Assembly: GCF_901000735.1 (NCBI RefSeq)
Contig: NC_081549.1
Coordinates: 2,363,801 to 2,427,800, forward strand
Source of the DNA: Corylus avellana
Taxonomy: Eukaryota > Streptophyta > Magnoliopsida > Fagales > Betulaceae
Reading direction: 5' to 3'
Length of the DNA stretch: 64,000 nucleotides
The translations under genes and the position numbers were made by a program. The notes beneath the pieces are model-generated. The model saw only the letters and a program-made list of their open reading frames with translations. It searched no databases and had not been told where the DNA came from. Positions 10,363 through 22,199 of the stretch are shown here, piece after piece. Position 1 is the first letter of the stretch. Every line of letters begins with the position of its first letter.

Positions 10363-10928
10363 CTTTTTCTTCTTTATTCCTTTTACTCACGAATGATTAA
10401 ATTGACCGGGTATGAGTTGACTTATCATATTGTTGCGTTCTCTTGTGCCCCAACATCTAGCAATTGCAAGCTTCTTACAATTAAGCACATCAATCCCATT
10501 GCACAAGTGTTGCTATTAGCACTTGCCATCCTGGGGAAACAAGGTAGGCAACTGAACTGATAGTAAAGACTTTTGTAGCTGGCATTTGTTTTTCGTTGAT
10601 GAATCTCGTTCTGTTCTCAGCAATATTTTCCTTGTGATGGTGGTTGTCACCTTTACTGCATGGGGCTTTTAACCAAGCCTTTTTACCTTTATTTACTGCT
10701 TCGTGCAACCCTTAGAGAGGCTAGATCCTTTTGGGTTCCATTGCCTAGTGTTAGTTTCTATCTTTGTATTTTTTATTTTATTTTTTTTTCGCTTAGGTTT
10801 TGTTGTTGGGGAATGGGGAGTTCACTTCATTTCGTTTTTTCTTTTTTCTTTTTTTTTTTTGTAATCCTTGTCTCATTATTGAAAAAAAAAAAATTAGGGC
10901 TACTGTTAATTACCAAATTCGTTTGCCT
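10363..10928 (+). pseudogene. F-box/DUF295 relic interrupted by a retroposed insertion
   Basis: 10363-10554 matches the middle of the F-box genes (copy 3, about 13017-13200): the FFxxPFT region, the 'gttgcgttctcttgtgccccaa' stretch and CHPG. It carries frameshifts. The match resumes at 10897-10928 ('ctactgttaattacc', then 'cgtttgcc') and stops. Neither the F-box itself nor the C-terminal third is present. Between the halves lies a 342-bp block ending in an A-rich tail. It is a dead fourth member of the cluster, same strand as the rest. Confidence 0.8.
10555..10896 (+). mobile_element. Retroposed (LINE-like) insertion in the F-box relic
   Basis: The block is T-rich, ends in a run of A's followed by 'ttagg', and splits the relic. 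The flanks 'ggcaactg' (left) and 'ggctactg' (right) look like a decayed target duplication of the F-box sequence ggttactg. A motif near its end (ttttgttgttgg...gttc.cttcat) recurs at about 15183-15230 before another A run, so the two may share a retrotransposon 3' end. There is no recognisable protein; the class is inferred. Confidence 0.45.
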
Positions 10929-11890
10929 AATTTGATGATGGCACCTTACATGCACCGCCGAGCAAGAACAAGTTTAATAAGTTTAAGAAAAAGTGGCAGA
11001 GAATGCAAGAAAGTCTTGAGGGGCACGCTATAAGTTGAAAAACAATGGAAACTTCAAAGTCAATTGTCCAAGAAATTAACAATGAACCCAAGAGATGTAA
11101 AGAGATTGCAAAGATAGCCATTGAAGCAATCATGGCTAAACTAACAACCAATTATTGGTGGATAGATTTAGCGGCAACGAGACACGTAACGTAATAAGAA
11201 GTCGAAAGCTATTTTTTGAGTTTTAGGACAAGACAATTGGAGAATATTTATAATGATGCGTTGAGCGAAAGAAAATAAATGTTTTTTTGTCAATGGGTTA
11301 CAAGGAATTCTTATCACCCAGTTTTCTTTGTATTCCATAGATCCGGCTTATGTGCTATAGTAAAAATTACAACACATTTCTTGAAGAAAAAAAAAAAAAA
11401 ATTCTTTCATATATGTGATATATATAATTTGAATTTCATATAGTTTATGTTATCTATTTCGTCATAAACTATAAGATTATAATATCATTTACTCAAAAAA
11501 AAAAAAAAAACTGGCATAGTAATTTAGTAAATCATAATTCATTTTGAGTATCCATGTGCTATAAAGCAGAGTACCCATCGTGTATATAGTCCTCCACACC
11601 TTTACACAAAAATAAGTCGGCATATATTTTGCCACGTCACAGAAAGTCAATAAACAATAACATCACGTGATAGCCACGTGAGATCTTTCTGATTTGGCAT
11701 CCATCTATTGGTTCACAGAGACTGAAAGAGTGAAAACTGTCACACCTGATTCTTACGGATTCACACGTGTTGCCACCACCACTTCCACATACACGCACTC
11801 TTTCTCTCTCTCTCTACTCTCTGAACTCTCTCTCTCTCTCTCTAAAGTCTCTCTCTGTCTAAGCAGAAGCAGCTTCATTTGGTTCTCACC

Positions 11891-13747
11891 ATGGCTGGAA
11901 AAAAGAGAAGGAAGCTGAAATCGTAAGATTTTTATTTTTTATATTTTATATTTTGCATTTTGCCTAAAGTGAAATTGAATTGTAATAATTCCCTTTCTCC
12001 CTTTCTGAATATTTTACTTGGTTGTTTGTAATCAAGGATGAGTAATATGATGTTAGGGTTTAAGGGATCAGTTTAAGGTTTATATGGGGATATCCAATGT
12101 GTTTTTACAACAATTATAAGTTTGAATTGTTCAAATTTGGAGTCAAGTTTTGATGGGTTTATCAAATGGGTCTTAATCTGTGGCTATGAATGGTTCTGGG
12201 GTTTTGCAGATTAGATCAAACTAAGGTTTGTGATAAATACCAATGTGGTTTACAATAATAATGAGTCAAATTGAAAACTTAGATGGGTTTTTTTGGTACG
12301 GGTTTAATCTGTGGCTATATTAAGGTAATAGATTTTTGGGTTTTAGTCTAATCTACAACTGTGTTGGATAAGAAATGAAGAGCCTATAAAAAATTAAGAA
12401 GAAGAAAAATGAATGGGCTAGTTCTGATTATGTAGATAGCTTTGAATTGAATGCAATTAAGAAGCCCTTTAAGGGTGGTTGTCTTGTATTTCAAGCTTTT
12501 GTTGTTGGAGATCCAATCCGCTACAGATTATTGACTTCCTTTTGACTCTCTCTGGTGTGTGTTTGTGTGGTTTTTACTCGCTCTGTACGGCTTTAATTGG
12601 TTTTGTTTGACTGTTTTATACTAGAACTTATTAGGGTTTTATGTATAGGTTAGCTGAAACGGTTGCTGAAAATAAAAGGATGACAATGAAAGAGAAGAAA
12701 GAGAAATTGGAGCTGCAGACTTGGTCTGACCTTCCTACGGAACTCTTGGAATTGATTATCTCCCGTCTAACCCTAGAGGACAACGTTCGTGCCTCCATTG
12801 TTTGCAAGAGATGGCACTCAGTTGCAATCTCCGTCCGGATAGTAAATCAATCACCATGGCTTATGTACTTCCCAAAGTATGGTAACTTGTATGAATTTTA
12901 TGACCCGTCACTCCGCAAGACACATTCCATTGAGCTGCCCGAGTTGAATGGGTCTAGGGTTTGCTACACTAAAGATGGCTGGTTGTTGCTATACAGACCC
13001 AGATCTCATCGCATGTTCTTCTTTAACCCTTTTACCCGCGAAGTGATTAAATTGCCCAGGTTTGAGTTGACTTATCAGATTGTTGCCTTCTCTTGTGCCC
13101 CAACATCTAGCAGCTGCATGCTTCTTACAGTTAAGCACATCAGTCCCACAATTGTTGCTGTTAGCACTTGCCATCCTGGGGCAACAGAGTGGGTTACTGT
13201 TAATTACCAAAATCGTTTGCCCTTTGTTAGTAGTATTTGGAATAAGTTTGTTTTCTGCAATGGACTTTTCTATTGTCTGAGTCTCACTGGCTGGATAGGA
13301 GTCTTTGACCCACTGGAACGTACTTGGAATGTTCTTGCTGTGCCTCCACCCAAATGCCCCGAGAATTTTTTTGCCAAAAATTGGTGGAAGGGCAAATTTA
13401 TGGCAGAGCATGAAGGGGAAATATTAGTTATTTATACTTGTGCTAGTGAAAACCCTATTATGTTTAAGCTGGATCGGATAAACATGGTATGGGAAGAGAT
13501 GAAAACCCTTGATGGAGTCACAATTTTTGCGAGTTTCTTGTCATCTCATTCCAGAACTGACCTTTCTGGACTGATGAGAAACAGTGTCTACTTCCCTAAA
13601 GTTCGTTTCTATGGAAAGCGTTGCATATCATACTCTTTTGACAGTTGTAGATACTATCCGCGTAAGCAGTGTCATGACTGGGGAGATCAAGATCCTTTTG
13701 AAAATATCTGGATTGAACCACCCCAAGACTTCTCAAGCTTCATCTGA
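11891..13747 (+). CDS. F-box/DUF295 protein, cluster copy 3
   Basis: Two exons: 11891..11922 (MAGKKRRKLK plus TC) and 12649..13747, 376 residues. The first exon is a basic leader (KKRRKLK) that could direct nuclear import; it is followed by LAETVAENKRM and the F-box WSDLPTELLELIISRLTLED. The C-terminal half is DUF295-like: FFFNPFTREVIKLP, CHPGATEWVTV, FDPLERTWNVLAVPPP, IWIEPPQDFSSFI. Promoter and intron sequence are conserved with copies 1 and 2 (for example the gttgccaccaccacttcca block upstream and the ctgaaatcgtaagattttta donor region), so the duplicated unit includes promoter, both exons and 3'UTR. CT-rich 5'UTR. Probable SCF-type ubiquitin ligase adaptor; target unknown. Confidence 0.9.
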
Positions 13748-14483
13748 AGAAATCTTGTTGCAAAAGTATGGTCTAGTTGAGGATTTAGAAAAAATTTATT
13801 AATATGTGTAGCTTTAACTGCATTGGATGGAAATGCTATAAATTTCTGTATAAGTAGTTGCCTACAAAGTTACTTTGTTGTACTTCTAGAAGTACTAATG
13901 TTGGACTTCTGTTTTCATTTATCATAAGTGCCTGTCAGGTATAAATTATTGCCAGATAATGAGTATTAGATTTTCTCTTTTAATTCTTAAAACTTCTGGT
14001 TGAAATAATTTCAGAATTTTACTTAAATCTAAATTAAAGTTTACCTGGTAATATAATACTTAAAGCTGTTGTGCATTTGTTCACTTTTAGTGTTTGTTGA
14101 TTACATGATATCTTTGCCTTCTGAGAATTATTGCTATCTCAAAGTGGGTCATACAGTAGTCAGTATGCTGCCCATAATCTCATTATAATCACATATAAGA
14201 AGTTCTATTACTCATTTCTTCAGGCTTTATTATTATATTCATGAATTTTACAAAGAAAAAAGAGTTGAGAAGAGTGAGGATCCACTGGAATATTTTAATA
14301 TTGGGATGAGAGAACCTCAATGCATATGAACAATGCTTTTTTAGTACATACTTTTTTAATAGAATTTTCTCCAGTTTTGCTACTGTTATTAAAAAGACGT
14401 GATTTTTATTTGTTCAATGGATACATTACAATTTTATATATTGGGTCAGAGGAAAACTCTATCCTAAGCATGATCTTTTGAAA

Positions 14484-14485
<2 letters not shown>

Positions 14486-14522
<37 letters not shown>
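14486..14522. repeat. (AT)n microsatellite
   Basis: About 18 AT units in the spacer downstream of F-box copy 3. From 13,748 to 14,480 I see the 3'UTR and no gene. Confidence 0.95.
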
Positions 14523-14526
<4 letters not shown>

Positions 14527-14559
14527 TGAAGTAGAGAAGTATTAGAGAGTGGGCTCTGA

Positions 14560-15250
14560 AACATAAGTAGCAAAAATAGAAATTTGATTACACTTGATTA
14601 TTTGATTGTTCTCTCCGCTTCACGTCGCCACCTCCTGCATCTTTGTCAGCCCTCCAAGCGCCGGTGTGTGAATCTCACACGCCTCTCCGTCTCCATTGTC
14701 CACCACCGCTGCTGATAGGGGCTTTTCACTGTGTTTTTGTTGTTGTAGCTCTAAGGGTTATATATTGTTTTTTGCGGGTTATTATCTCACTGTCTCTTTA
14801 TTGTTTGATTTTGTAACTGGAGACTATTAGTCATTTTTCACATATCCTCTTCGGATTTTGGTAGTGTTTCGAACCCCTCAACCACCCTCCAGCGGTTGTT
14901 GTTACCAGGCAAAGGTTTGGGTAGAGTAGAGGGGTATTTTGAAGGTCGCTCCTATCTGTACCCATTTCATTGGGGATTCGAATAAGGTTGAAGGGTCTCA
15001 AAACGGTCATACTCATGTCATGCCCATGCCCACGTCCACTAATTTGGTGTTTAAACCACTTTATGTGGCCCCTATTCTTGGCTTTTGCCCAAGATTCAAA
15101 CAACCAAGTCGTTTATGGTCCCTTTGAGATCATTTATAGACATATTTTTTATTTTTAGTTTCTTCTTTTAGTACTTTATTTTTCATTTGGGTTTGTTGTT
15201 GGAGAGTTAGTCCCTTCATTATACCTTTTCCTTATTTGCTAAAAAAATGT
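14560..15250 (+). other. Unassigned stretch, possible retroelement remnant
   Basis: Moderately GC-balanced DNA with short broken frames and a T-rich end followed by an A run at 15241-15247. The last part resembles the 3' end of the insertion at 10555-10896. Possibly a dead LINE-type copy. No intact protein or domain could be recognised. Confidence 0.3.
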
Positions 15251-15260
15251 TATGTAGGCT

Positions 15261-15429
15261 TTTCAACTTGAGAAATGCTGCATACAGTACCACTTTCACA
15301 TTCTCAAGTGCACTCTTTGACATGACAGTAAAAATTACTGGTAAAAAATTTAATTGTAATTCATTAAAAATTCAATAATAATTTTTAAGTATGCAGTTAA
15401 AAATGTGTATAACATTTCTCTTTTAACTT
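15261..15429. mobile_element. MITE with 9-bp target duplication
   Basis: The element 15270-15420 (151 bp) has GAGAAATG / CATTTCTC ends and is flanked by tttcaactt (15261-15269) and ttttaactt (15421-15429), an 8-of-9 match. Inner arms share gcatac and the like. The size of the duplication suggests a Mutator-like element. Confidence 0.65.
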
Positions 15430-15651
15430 AAATCACCTGCCAACCTGAACCATAATGTACATTAAAGTTGCACTTCCAGACTAGAAGGGAAAAATACAAA
15501 ACCTGCACTTCCTTTTTTTTTTTTTTTTTTGTTATGTATTAAACCGACACCAGTCTTTTTATAAGTAATCAGTCTCACCGCCTAGCATATTTCGTTCTCA
15601 AAGCTTTTGGGCACCACATATCGATATTGGTATCATTTTTGAATTATCCAT

Positions 15652-15955
15652 ACATTTGCACTTTTAATCTCAATGTTTAAAAAATGACATTTTACTCCCC
15701 AAAGTATTTGACATTGACATTTGACCCCTATGAACTACACTTTACCCCCTTGACGTATTTTTAATTGACATTTTATCCCTCCAAAAATTAGTTATTTTGA
15801 AGGGTAAAGTGTCAATTCAAAATACTTAAGAGAATAAAGTATACTTCATAGGATAAAGTGTCAATTTTTAAATATTAAAGTTAAAAGTGCAAATAGGTAA
15901 ATAATTAGGGGGATAAAGTGTATTCTCTTTACTAGTTAAAAGTGCAAATGCCCTA
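15652..15955. repeat. Foldback repeat ('tttgcacttttaa' arms)
   Basis: The left arm begins 'tttgcacttttaat' and continues through several 'gacattt(t/g)ac(c/t)cc' motifs. The right arm is its inverse, ending 'aaagttaaaagtgcaaa' near 15894, with further 'ggataaagtgt' motifs to 15930. An imperfect hairpin of roughly 240 bp can form. Related AT-rich motif strings appear at 30880-31040 and 60120-60210. Confidence 0.55.
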
Positions 15956-16548
15956 ATCATGGATTTTATATCTATTTTGATGCGGAATTTTCATCAGCAC
16001 TATGGGATACATTAATGTGTTTTGTCTTCCTCCACATTACGGTCAACATGTTAAACCCAACAAATCGCGGTCAATTAGTCCAAACTGTCCAAGGCAGGTG
16101 GGCCTCGCATTTAGGGCTGCCGAAGACGGTAGGTAAAACCCTTGAATCCCATCCATCATCATCCAGAGTTTCTCAAATTTCGATTGCAAAGAGCCATTCC
16201 ATACAACACTTGTAAGCCACGTCGAGACATGTTCTGGAATGAAGCTGTGTCAATTTATTTTACCCCAACATTTATATATTGTCATATGGTAAATATGTAA
16301 ACATTTATGTGCCTCTAGACCAGTGGGAATTATTCAAGCATTTGCAGTGTGCAGATCGATTTTGCATTGCATTAATTTGTTTCTAAGACGACATCAATGT
16401 GAATTTCAGGCCATCCGGAAGAATATAATATATGATTAAATTTTTGATAAATCACACAAAAATTACTTCCGACTTTGTATTTGACATGAAATGATTAAAC
16501 TGCTCACCCCAAATACTTAAGTTCTTATACAGACATAAAATGATTAAA

Positions 16549-19500
16549 TTAATATGGGTGATACCGGCTGCGCCCACGGCTGCTGTCATTGCTGCGCCTT
16601 CCACCGCTTGAGCCACCGCTGGTGCCACTCCTGCCACCCCGGGACTGTGGTGGAGGGGAATGTGGTTGCATCCCGGGTTGTTGCCTATAGCAAAAATTAA
16701 ACAAGTTTAACTCCAACTGCACAAGTAGAACAAGCCCTTGAAATGAAAAAGTGAATTTCTCGACCATTTTTTCCTTTAATGGCATGGTTACTAAGCACAT
16801 TATTCATCCCACAATATCAACAGCATCACTGCTGCCACTGTAACTTACACCATTTTAAGTCGTTGAATACACTTCATAGAAAAGAAAGTGAAGATTTTGG
16901 CATCCCCATAAAAGATTTACTAAGCGAGAGGCCCACAAGATTTGCACAAAGAATTTCCAGTGCAGTTAGGCTTTTAGTAATGACATATAGAAGGATTCTA
17001 GTACGGGGAGAGAGAGAGTAGGATTAGATCAACACGCTATTGCATCTCACATAGAAGGTCATAACCTACCTGCTAACTGGAAACAAGCAATTACTGAGGC
17101 ATAAACACTCCAGTGTAATGATTCACTTATCTGTATAAGCAGGTATTGAAACAAAGGTTGCCAGACAATGCAGCCAAGAAATAGGACTGAAAGAACAAGC
17201 CTTGTAGTACAATAAAAACACAAGGCATACATTGTACAATTAAGTAGAAAAACTTACAGGACATATCCGATTCTTCCATCCGGCAAAAGCATTGGCATCA
17301 TTGCCATGCCAGCAGGAGTTGACCCCCTACCATAGATTAGTGGCTGCAAGAATTTCGCACCTATATCAGCGGTAAAAACTAAACAATGCTACAAGCAGAA
17401 AATTTGCAAGAATTCTCCTTATTTATAATATACAATCAAACAAACTAATACTTTTAAAGTAAACACCTTGATTAGTTGTGATCATATATGAAGATTAACA
17501 ATAACTATGGCCAAACCACCCCTAACGGCCATGTGAGGAGTTTGGCCACCCCCTCTGGCCAGCTTGATTCGTGTTGATTAATGTATTCTATCAACTTTTC
17601 TAACAGATGGACTATTTTTTTTTTTTTTGCTTACCCCAAAGAGTGATAAATAACTTTTTTAAATTCACTGAGCTATTTGTCAAAACTCCGAACCACGGGG
17701 ACAATAAATGAATTTATCCCAAAAAACAATGTGGGAGCCCACTCCAGACCAGGTCCAGACAGTTCTAAGGTATAATCCAGCCAACTGGATCCCAATTTCT
17801 CATCTTGTACTGGATAAATATGCAATTTACAACTCTTAGAACTGTCCAAGCATCACAGTAATTTAAAAGTAAATGTACTTTCCTTTGAAAATACTTTAAG
17901 AACTTTCTTTAAACAACTATTTCCAGAAAGCAAGCAAAGCTCAGATGTTTTAGAGAGTGGGAAGAAGCATCTTACTTGTGCAAAGCCAGCTGCACCATAT
18001 CCAGCACCTACAGCACCATAGGGACTGCCAACCATGCCATAACCAAGACGAGGTGGGTAGCTTGGGAGTAAGGATGACTTCTGCGTGTTTGGTGCTGAAG
18101 ATTTCTGATCTGTCTGTGGCTTTGCAAGAGAACACTCCAAAACTTGACCTGTCAATCAGAGAACATCCAACAAAGATTGTCAACAATACTAGTTCATCAT
18201 CAAGGATAAGAACGGGCACAAGGTGCAAGGAGCAAAACAATTACCATCAATTTCATATTTTTCAGTGTTCTTCAATGCCTTCATGGCACTTGACCTTTCT
18301 GCAAAGTGAACAAAACCAAATCTGCTTTTTTCTTGTCCTGCTTTTGCAGGAGGGAGAGCCACTTTTGTGATCTTTCCATGATGTTCAAACAACTCTCTTA
18401 AACAATCCTGAGTAATGTCTTTTGGTAAATTCTTGACATACACTGCCTTAACCTGTAACAAACAAATTCCTTAAATCATGACTCCACAACCTTGAAATTA
18501 CAAGTAAGAAGGCAAGCACTTAACAAGAAGATGCTGCGTATACATTTTTTTTAATGGCATTAACATACACACTCAGGGAGGGGGTTTTATTCCCACAAGC
18601 TTACCATCCACCCAATTCTTACGGGTGAAGTGGTGCCATATGTGCAAGAGCTCATTGGTAATATTTTACACAATCATAGAGAGAATTCACAAGTCATGGG
18701 AGGGATTACTCACATAAAATAGAATTTTATGAGCACTGCCCAAAACTATTAAAAAGATTCATAAGCCCCTTTCTTATTGAAATGCAGTACACAGACTTTA
18801 CCATCTATGTAGAGAGGATTCAAGCACTAGAAAGTCATAGGTTCGACCCCTACCTGGTGCGTGCATTATCAATAATCTCTCTACGTATCAAAAAAAAGGA
18901 ATAGAAAAGAAGGATCTTCAAGTAGATCAGCACTTAAATAAAATCAAATACTATCATTTACATTTTTGGGGTCAGCCAGAAAATACCTGAGACGCAGCAG
19001 AAGATTCCGCATTTTTGGGGTCAGCCCAGCTCACAGTTGGGGCATTGTTGTCGAGCTTAAATTTGGGGCTTGACATCTTCTGTCTTGAGTATTCCGCACA
19101 TGCATGATTATAATACTCAATGAAAGCAAATCCACGGTTCCGGATAGAATTCTGTGGGTCCTGTCTTGGTCAAGAAGATTCAAGGAATAAATATAACATA
19201 TTGAGTCACAAATGAAGAATCATGTCGATAGTCTTAAATTATATATTTGGCTCTCACAGAAAACAAGCATAATTTAAACATGAAAAATTATGAATGTAAT
19301 AAAAAATTAGAGAAGATACAAAATCTTACAAACCTTCAACAGTTCCACAGAAATGACCCCAGGCCCACTCTCTGTTACAGCCTTCTTCATATCTTCCTCA
19401 CCCCAATTTCTGGGAACGTTACCAATGAATAACCGATGCTTTGCTTGAGAAGTTGAACATTTTATTTTTTTTCCCTGGAAAAGAAAGAGGGGGTTAATAG

Positions 19501-20385
19501 AAAAGTCAATACTATGAGAAATGAAGAAGTCAGACACTCCGACAGCTATTTAGAAATTATTCAACTTTATCTTCAAACAAATGGAAGTGATAAATCTCAC
19601 AAATCATATGTGGAATGCACGTGCTTGCACACATCAGTGGTAGCCATCCCAAGCCATGGCTGAGGTGGTTATTCAAAGGAGAAAGTGCATAACCATAAGG
19701 GTCCTTAAATTACCTTTAGTTCAGAATTATTTAACTCCTCAATGGCCCTAGAAGCCAACTCCTTGGTTCTGAAGGTCACAAAAGCATATCCCTTGGCCCC
19801 ACCTGAATCTTTACCCTTCATTATTCTAACCTATTGTCATCAAATATAGATCATATTAGTTAAACAAAAAATGTGCAGGCAAGGAATATTATAATCAACA
19901 ATCCACATTACCTCAGTGACTTCTCCTATAGGCTCACAAAAGCCCCTCAAATCCTCTTCAGAAGCATCATAAGGAATGCCACCAAGGTACACTTCAGAGC
20001 CATGAGGAGGCAGCGCAAGAAGCTCAGCATGCTTTTTTCTCTCATCTTCCGCCTCCGCCTGATCAACTGTCATCTCCTCGTTAGCATGTGGCCCATTTTG
20101 TAAATCAACTCTTTTAGCAGCCTCCTTGTCTTCATCATCTTCTTCAACCTCCTCTTCTACCTCTTCCTCTTCCTCTTCCACTTCTTCTTCTTCCTCGACC
20201 TCTTCCACTTCCTCATCTTCCTCTACTTCTTCATACTCAACCTCTTCCTCCATTGTCTCCTCGGGATCATTGTCTCCATCAAGGTCCACCTGCTCTTCAG
20301 ATTCTATAGGCCTTTCAGACTCACTAGGCTTTTCAGCTACATCTGGCTTATGAGAGGCTGCAGCACCTGACCTTGTCCTTGGCAT
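16549..20385 (-). CDS. LIF2: hnRNP Q-like / LIF2-like RNA-binding protein with three RRMs
   Basis: Eight coding exons on the minus strand: 20385..19912, 19830..19714, 19474..19334, 19160..18987, 18452..18245, 18148..17976, 17343..17258, 16684..16549; 1,509 nt, 502 residues, all junctions GT/AG with consistent phase. The N-terminus is strongly acidic (Glu/Asp/Val runs, residues ~25-95). RRM1 starts SEVYLGGIPYDASEEDL and has KGYAFVTF. RRM2 has KHRLFIGNVPRNWGEEDM and RGFAFIEY. RRM3 has KAVYVKNLPKDIT and RFGFVHF. The C-terminus is Gly/Arg/Ser-rich and ends RSRYHPY. Family knowledge: plant homologues of SYNCRIP/hnRNP Q, including Arabidopsis LIF2, a nuclear protein that interacts with LHP1 and affects gene expression. 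The symbol is by recognition; close paralogues exist in plants, so orthology is unproven. A 5'UTR intron precedes the start codon. Confidence 0.88.
17505..17572. repeat. GC-rich 'GGCCACCCC' repeat in LIF2-like intron
   Basis: Copies of 'ccaaaccacccct' and 'tttggccaccccct' within intron 6. Same family as the blocks at 1840, 30140 and 49525. Confidence 0.45.
18770..18899 (+). mobile_element. SINE-like 3' part in LIF2-like intron 4
   Basis: The sequence has a perfect pol III B box (GGTTCGACCCC, 18840-18850) about 45 bp before a short A tail (18890-18897) preceded by 'acgtatc'. A boxes upstream are degenerate and target duplications were not found. It is intronic and in antisense to the host gene. 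Most likely a decayed tRNA-derived SINE. Confidence 0.45.
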
Positions 20386-20394
20386 CTTATGTAT

Positions 20395-21986
20395 CTAAAA
20401 AGAAAGCTTGCAAGGCAACTGTGACAGAAGCACAGAAGCCAGAAGCACTGGCAGAAGAAAGAATACAAATATGGAAAGGTGGAAACAATGAGAGGCCAAA
20501 AGGAGTTGCAGAGTAAGAATCTCGACAGAATTTTTGCCATGAGGTATGGCTCCAAGGAGTTGCAATTTGAATGATTCTCAACTAAGGGATCATACATAGT
20601 AACAAAAGTACAGAGATAGGTAAGCGAGAATTCTGAATGATAATCAAGAGGATGGTGATGCTCAACAGGTGAAAAAAACTATGAAGCAGTGAATTTCTCG
20701 AAATTTAGATACTGACAGTTGCCCAAAAGCAATGGCCAGTTTATTTGTTTAACATTCTATCTGGAAAAATGCAATCACGAAGAAAAAAAAAAGGAAAAAA
20801 TAAGGATGAGATATTGAACATGTGATGGAAATTATAAAGTGATTATTTAATGCAGTAACACAATCCAGGCAACAGCAATATACATATATGAGGTCAGATC
20901 TGCAATTGAAAAGTTCAATCAAATAATCATTGCAGAATAGAAAGACAGCAGCCACAGACCAGTCATTAGGTTTAATTATGAACTATGAAGACATGGTCTT
21001 TGTCCATTCCACAACAATAATTCCAGTTCCACACCACATTTTCCATGTAACAGGTAATCTGAAATTTGAATCTTTTGTTGCCAATCCAACCTATCAAGAT
21101 AAATCTTCAATTTATATCTTAGTTGCATTATTCAGGCAAGCATCTCAAATTTATTACAGCTTGACATGCACCCATTTAGAAACTCCAAACTAATGGGATT
21201 CATGAAAATATCGGTATTAATAACAGTTAAAGGTGCTATTGGATTGGTTTCTAGGTATCACATCTTCTAAATTCAGAATATCTGTATGAACAAAAGTTTT
21301 CAGCATTTTGAAGAAGAAAAAAAAAGATCATTTTTTGAGAAAATAAATACGAACAAAAACCACTCAAAACAACAAAATCACGGAACAATGAACTGAATAA
21401 ATACCCCTACGTCACAAACAAGTCCAGAAAAATAAAATTTTTGGGTCTATTTGGAAAATAATACCCTTGACCGGTCGGACAGTTAGTGAAACTTCCTACT
21501 GATAGCCGTAGGTAAGGGCTGAAAACCGCCACGAGCGGGTCAGTGCTCAGCACTAAATGGATAAACCCCATATATACCCAATCTATACCACGTGAGGCGC
21601 AAGAAGTCAGACACTGATAATCAATACAGGCTACACTAGAAACGGAAACATTACAAGCACATTTGGTTCACATAAATCTTCATTTGATAGGCCTCCAACA
21701 CAAAAAAAGTTGTAATTTCAAAATCCAATCAAAAACTATCTACGATATTGGCCTCTTCATAAGCCTCTCTCAACTTTCCATTTACAAATCTAAACTACCA
21801 ATTTTTTTTTCCTTTTCACTACCAGCCCCACGTAGAAACAACCCACAACTGAATTCACAAGCTACAAGCTAACAAAACCATCAACCAGTATAAACCAAAT
21901 TCAATACCTAAAAATGAAAGGAAAAGACGCGTTTTTCTACGAGAAGAAGCAGAAACAAATTAGGAATATAATTTGAGAGAAATTAC
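20395..21986 (-). other. Long 5'UTR intron of the LIF2-like gene
   Basis: A donor CAG|GTAATT at 21986 and an acceptor TTTTTAG at 20395 bound a 1,592-bp intron just 9 nt upstream of the ATG. The upstream untranslated exon lies at about 22,130-21,987. Leader introns of this kind often raise expression in plants (inference here). No other gene is visible in this interval. Confidence 0.65.
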
Positions 21987-22199
21987 CTGAGCGGGGAAAA
22001 TAGAAAACAGATTGAAGCCCTAGACGTAAACCACTTTGGTTTTTCGTGCTCAAAATCCTAATTTCCCAGTTCTCGTAGTTTATAGCGCGGTAGATCGACT
22101 TGATTTGAGTGTGCCCTAATGGTCGCGTATAGAGAAGACGTTCGGCCTCGTTAATTGTTTGTTCAAATCTACCAAAAGCGCCTTGGACCACGCATGGGC

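Noticed and set aside
20126..20353. Plus-strand frame rich in Ser and Thr
   Set aside because: It is the antisense of the Glu-rich N-terminus of the LIF2-like gene (GAA/GAG read backwards), with no splice or domain support.
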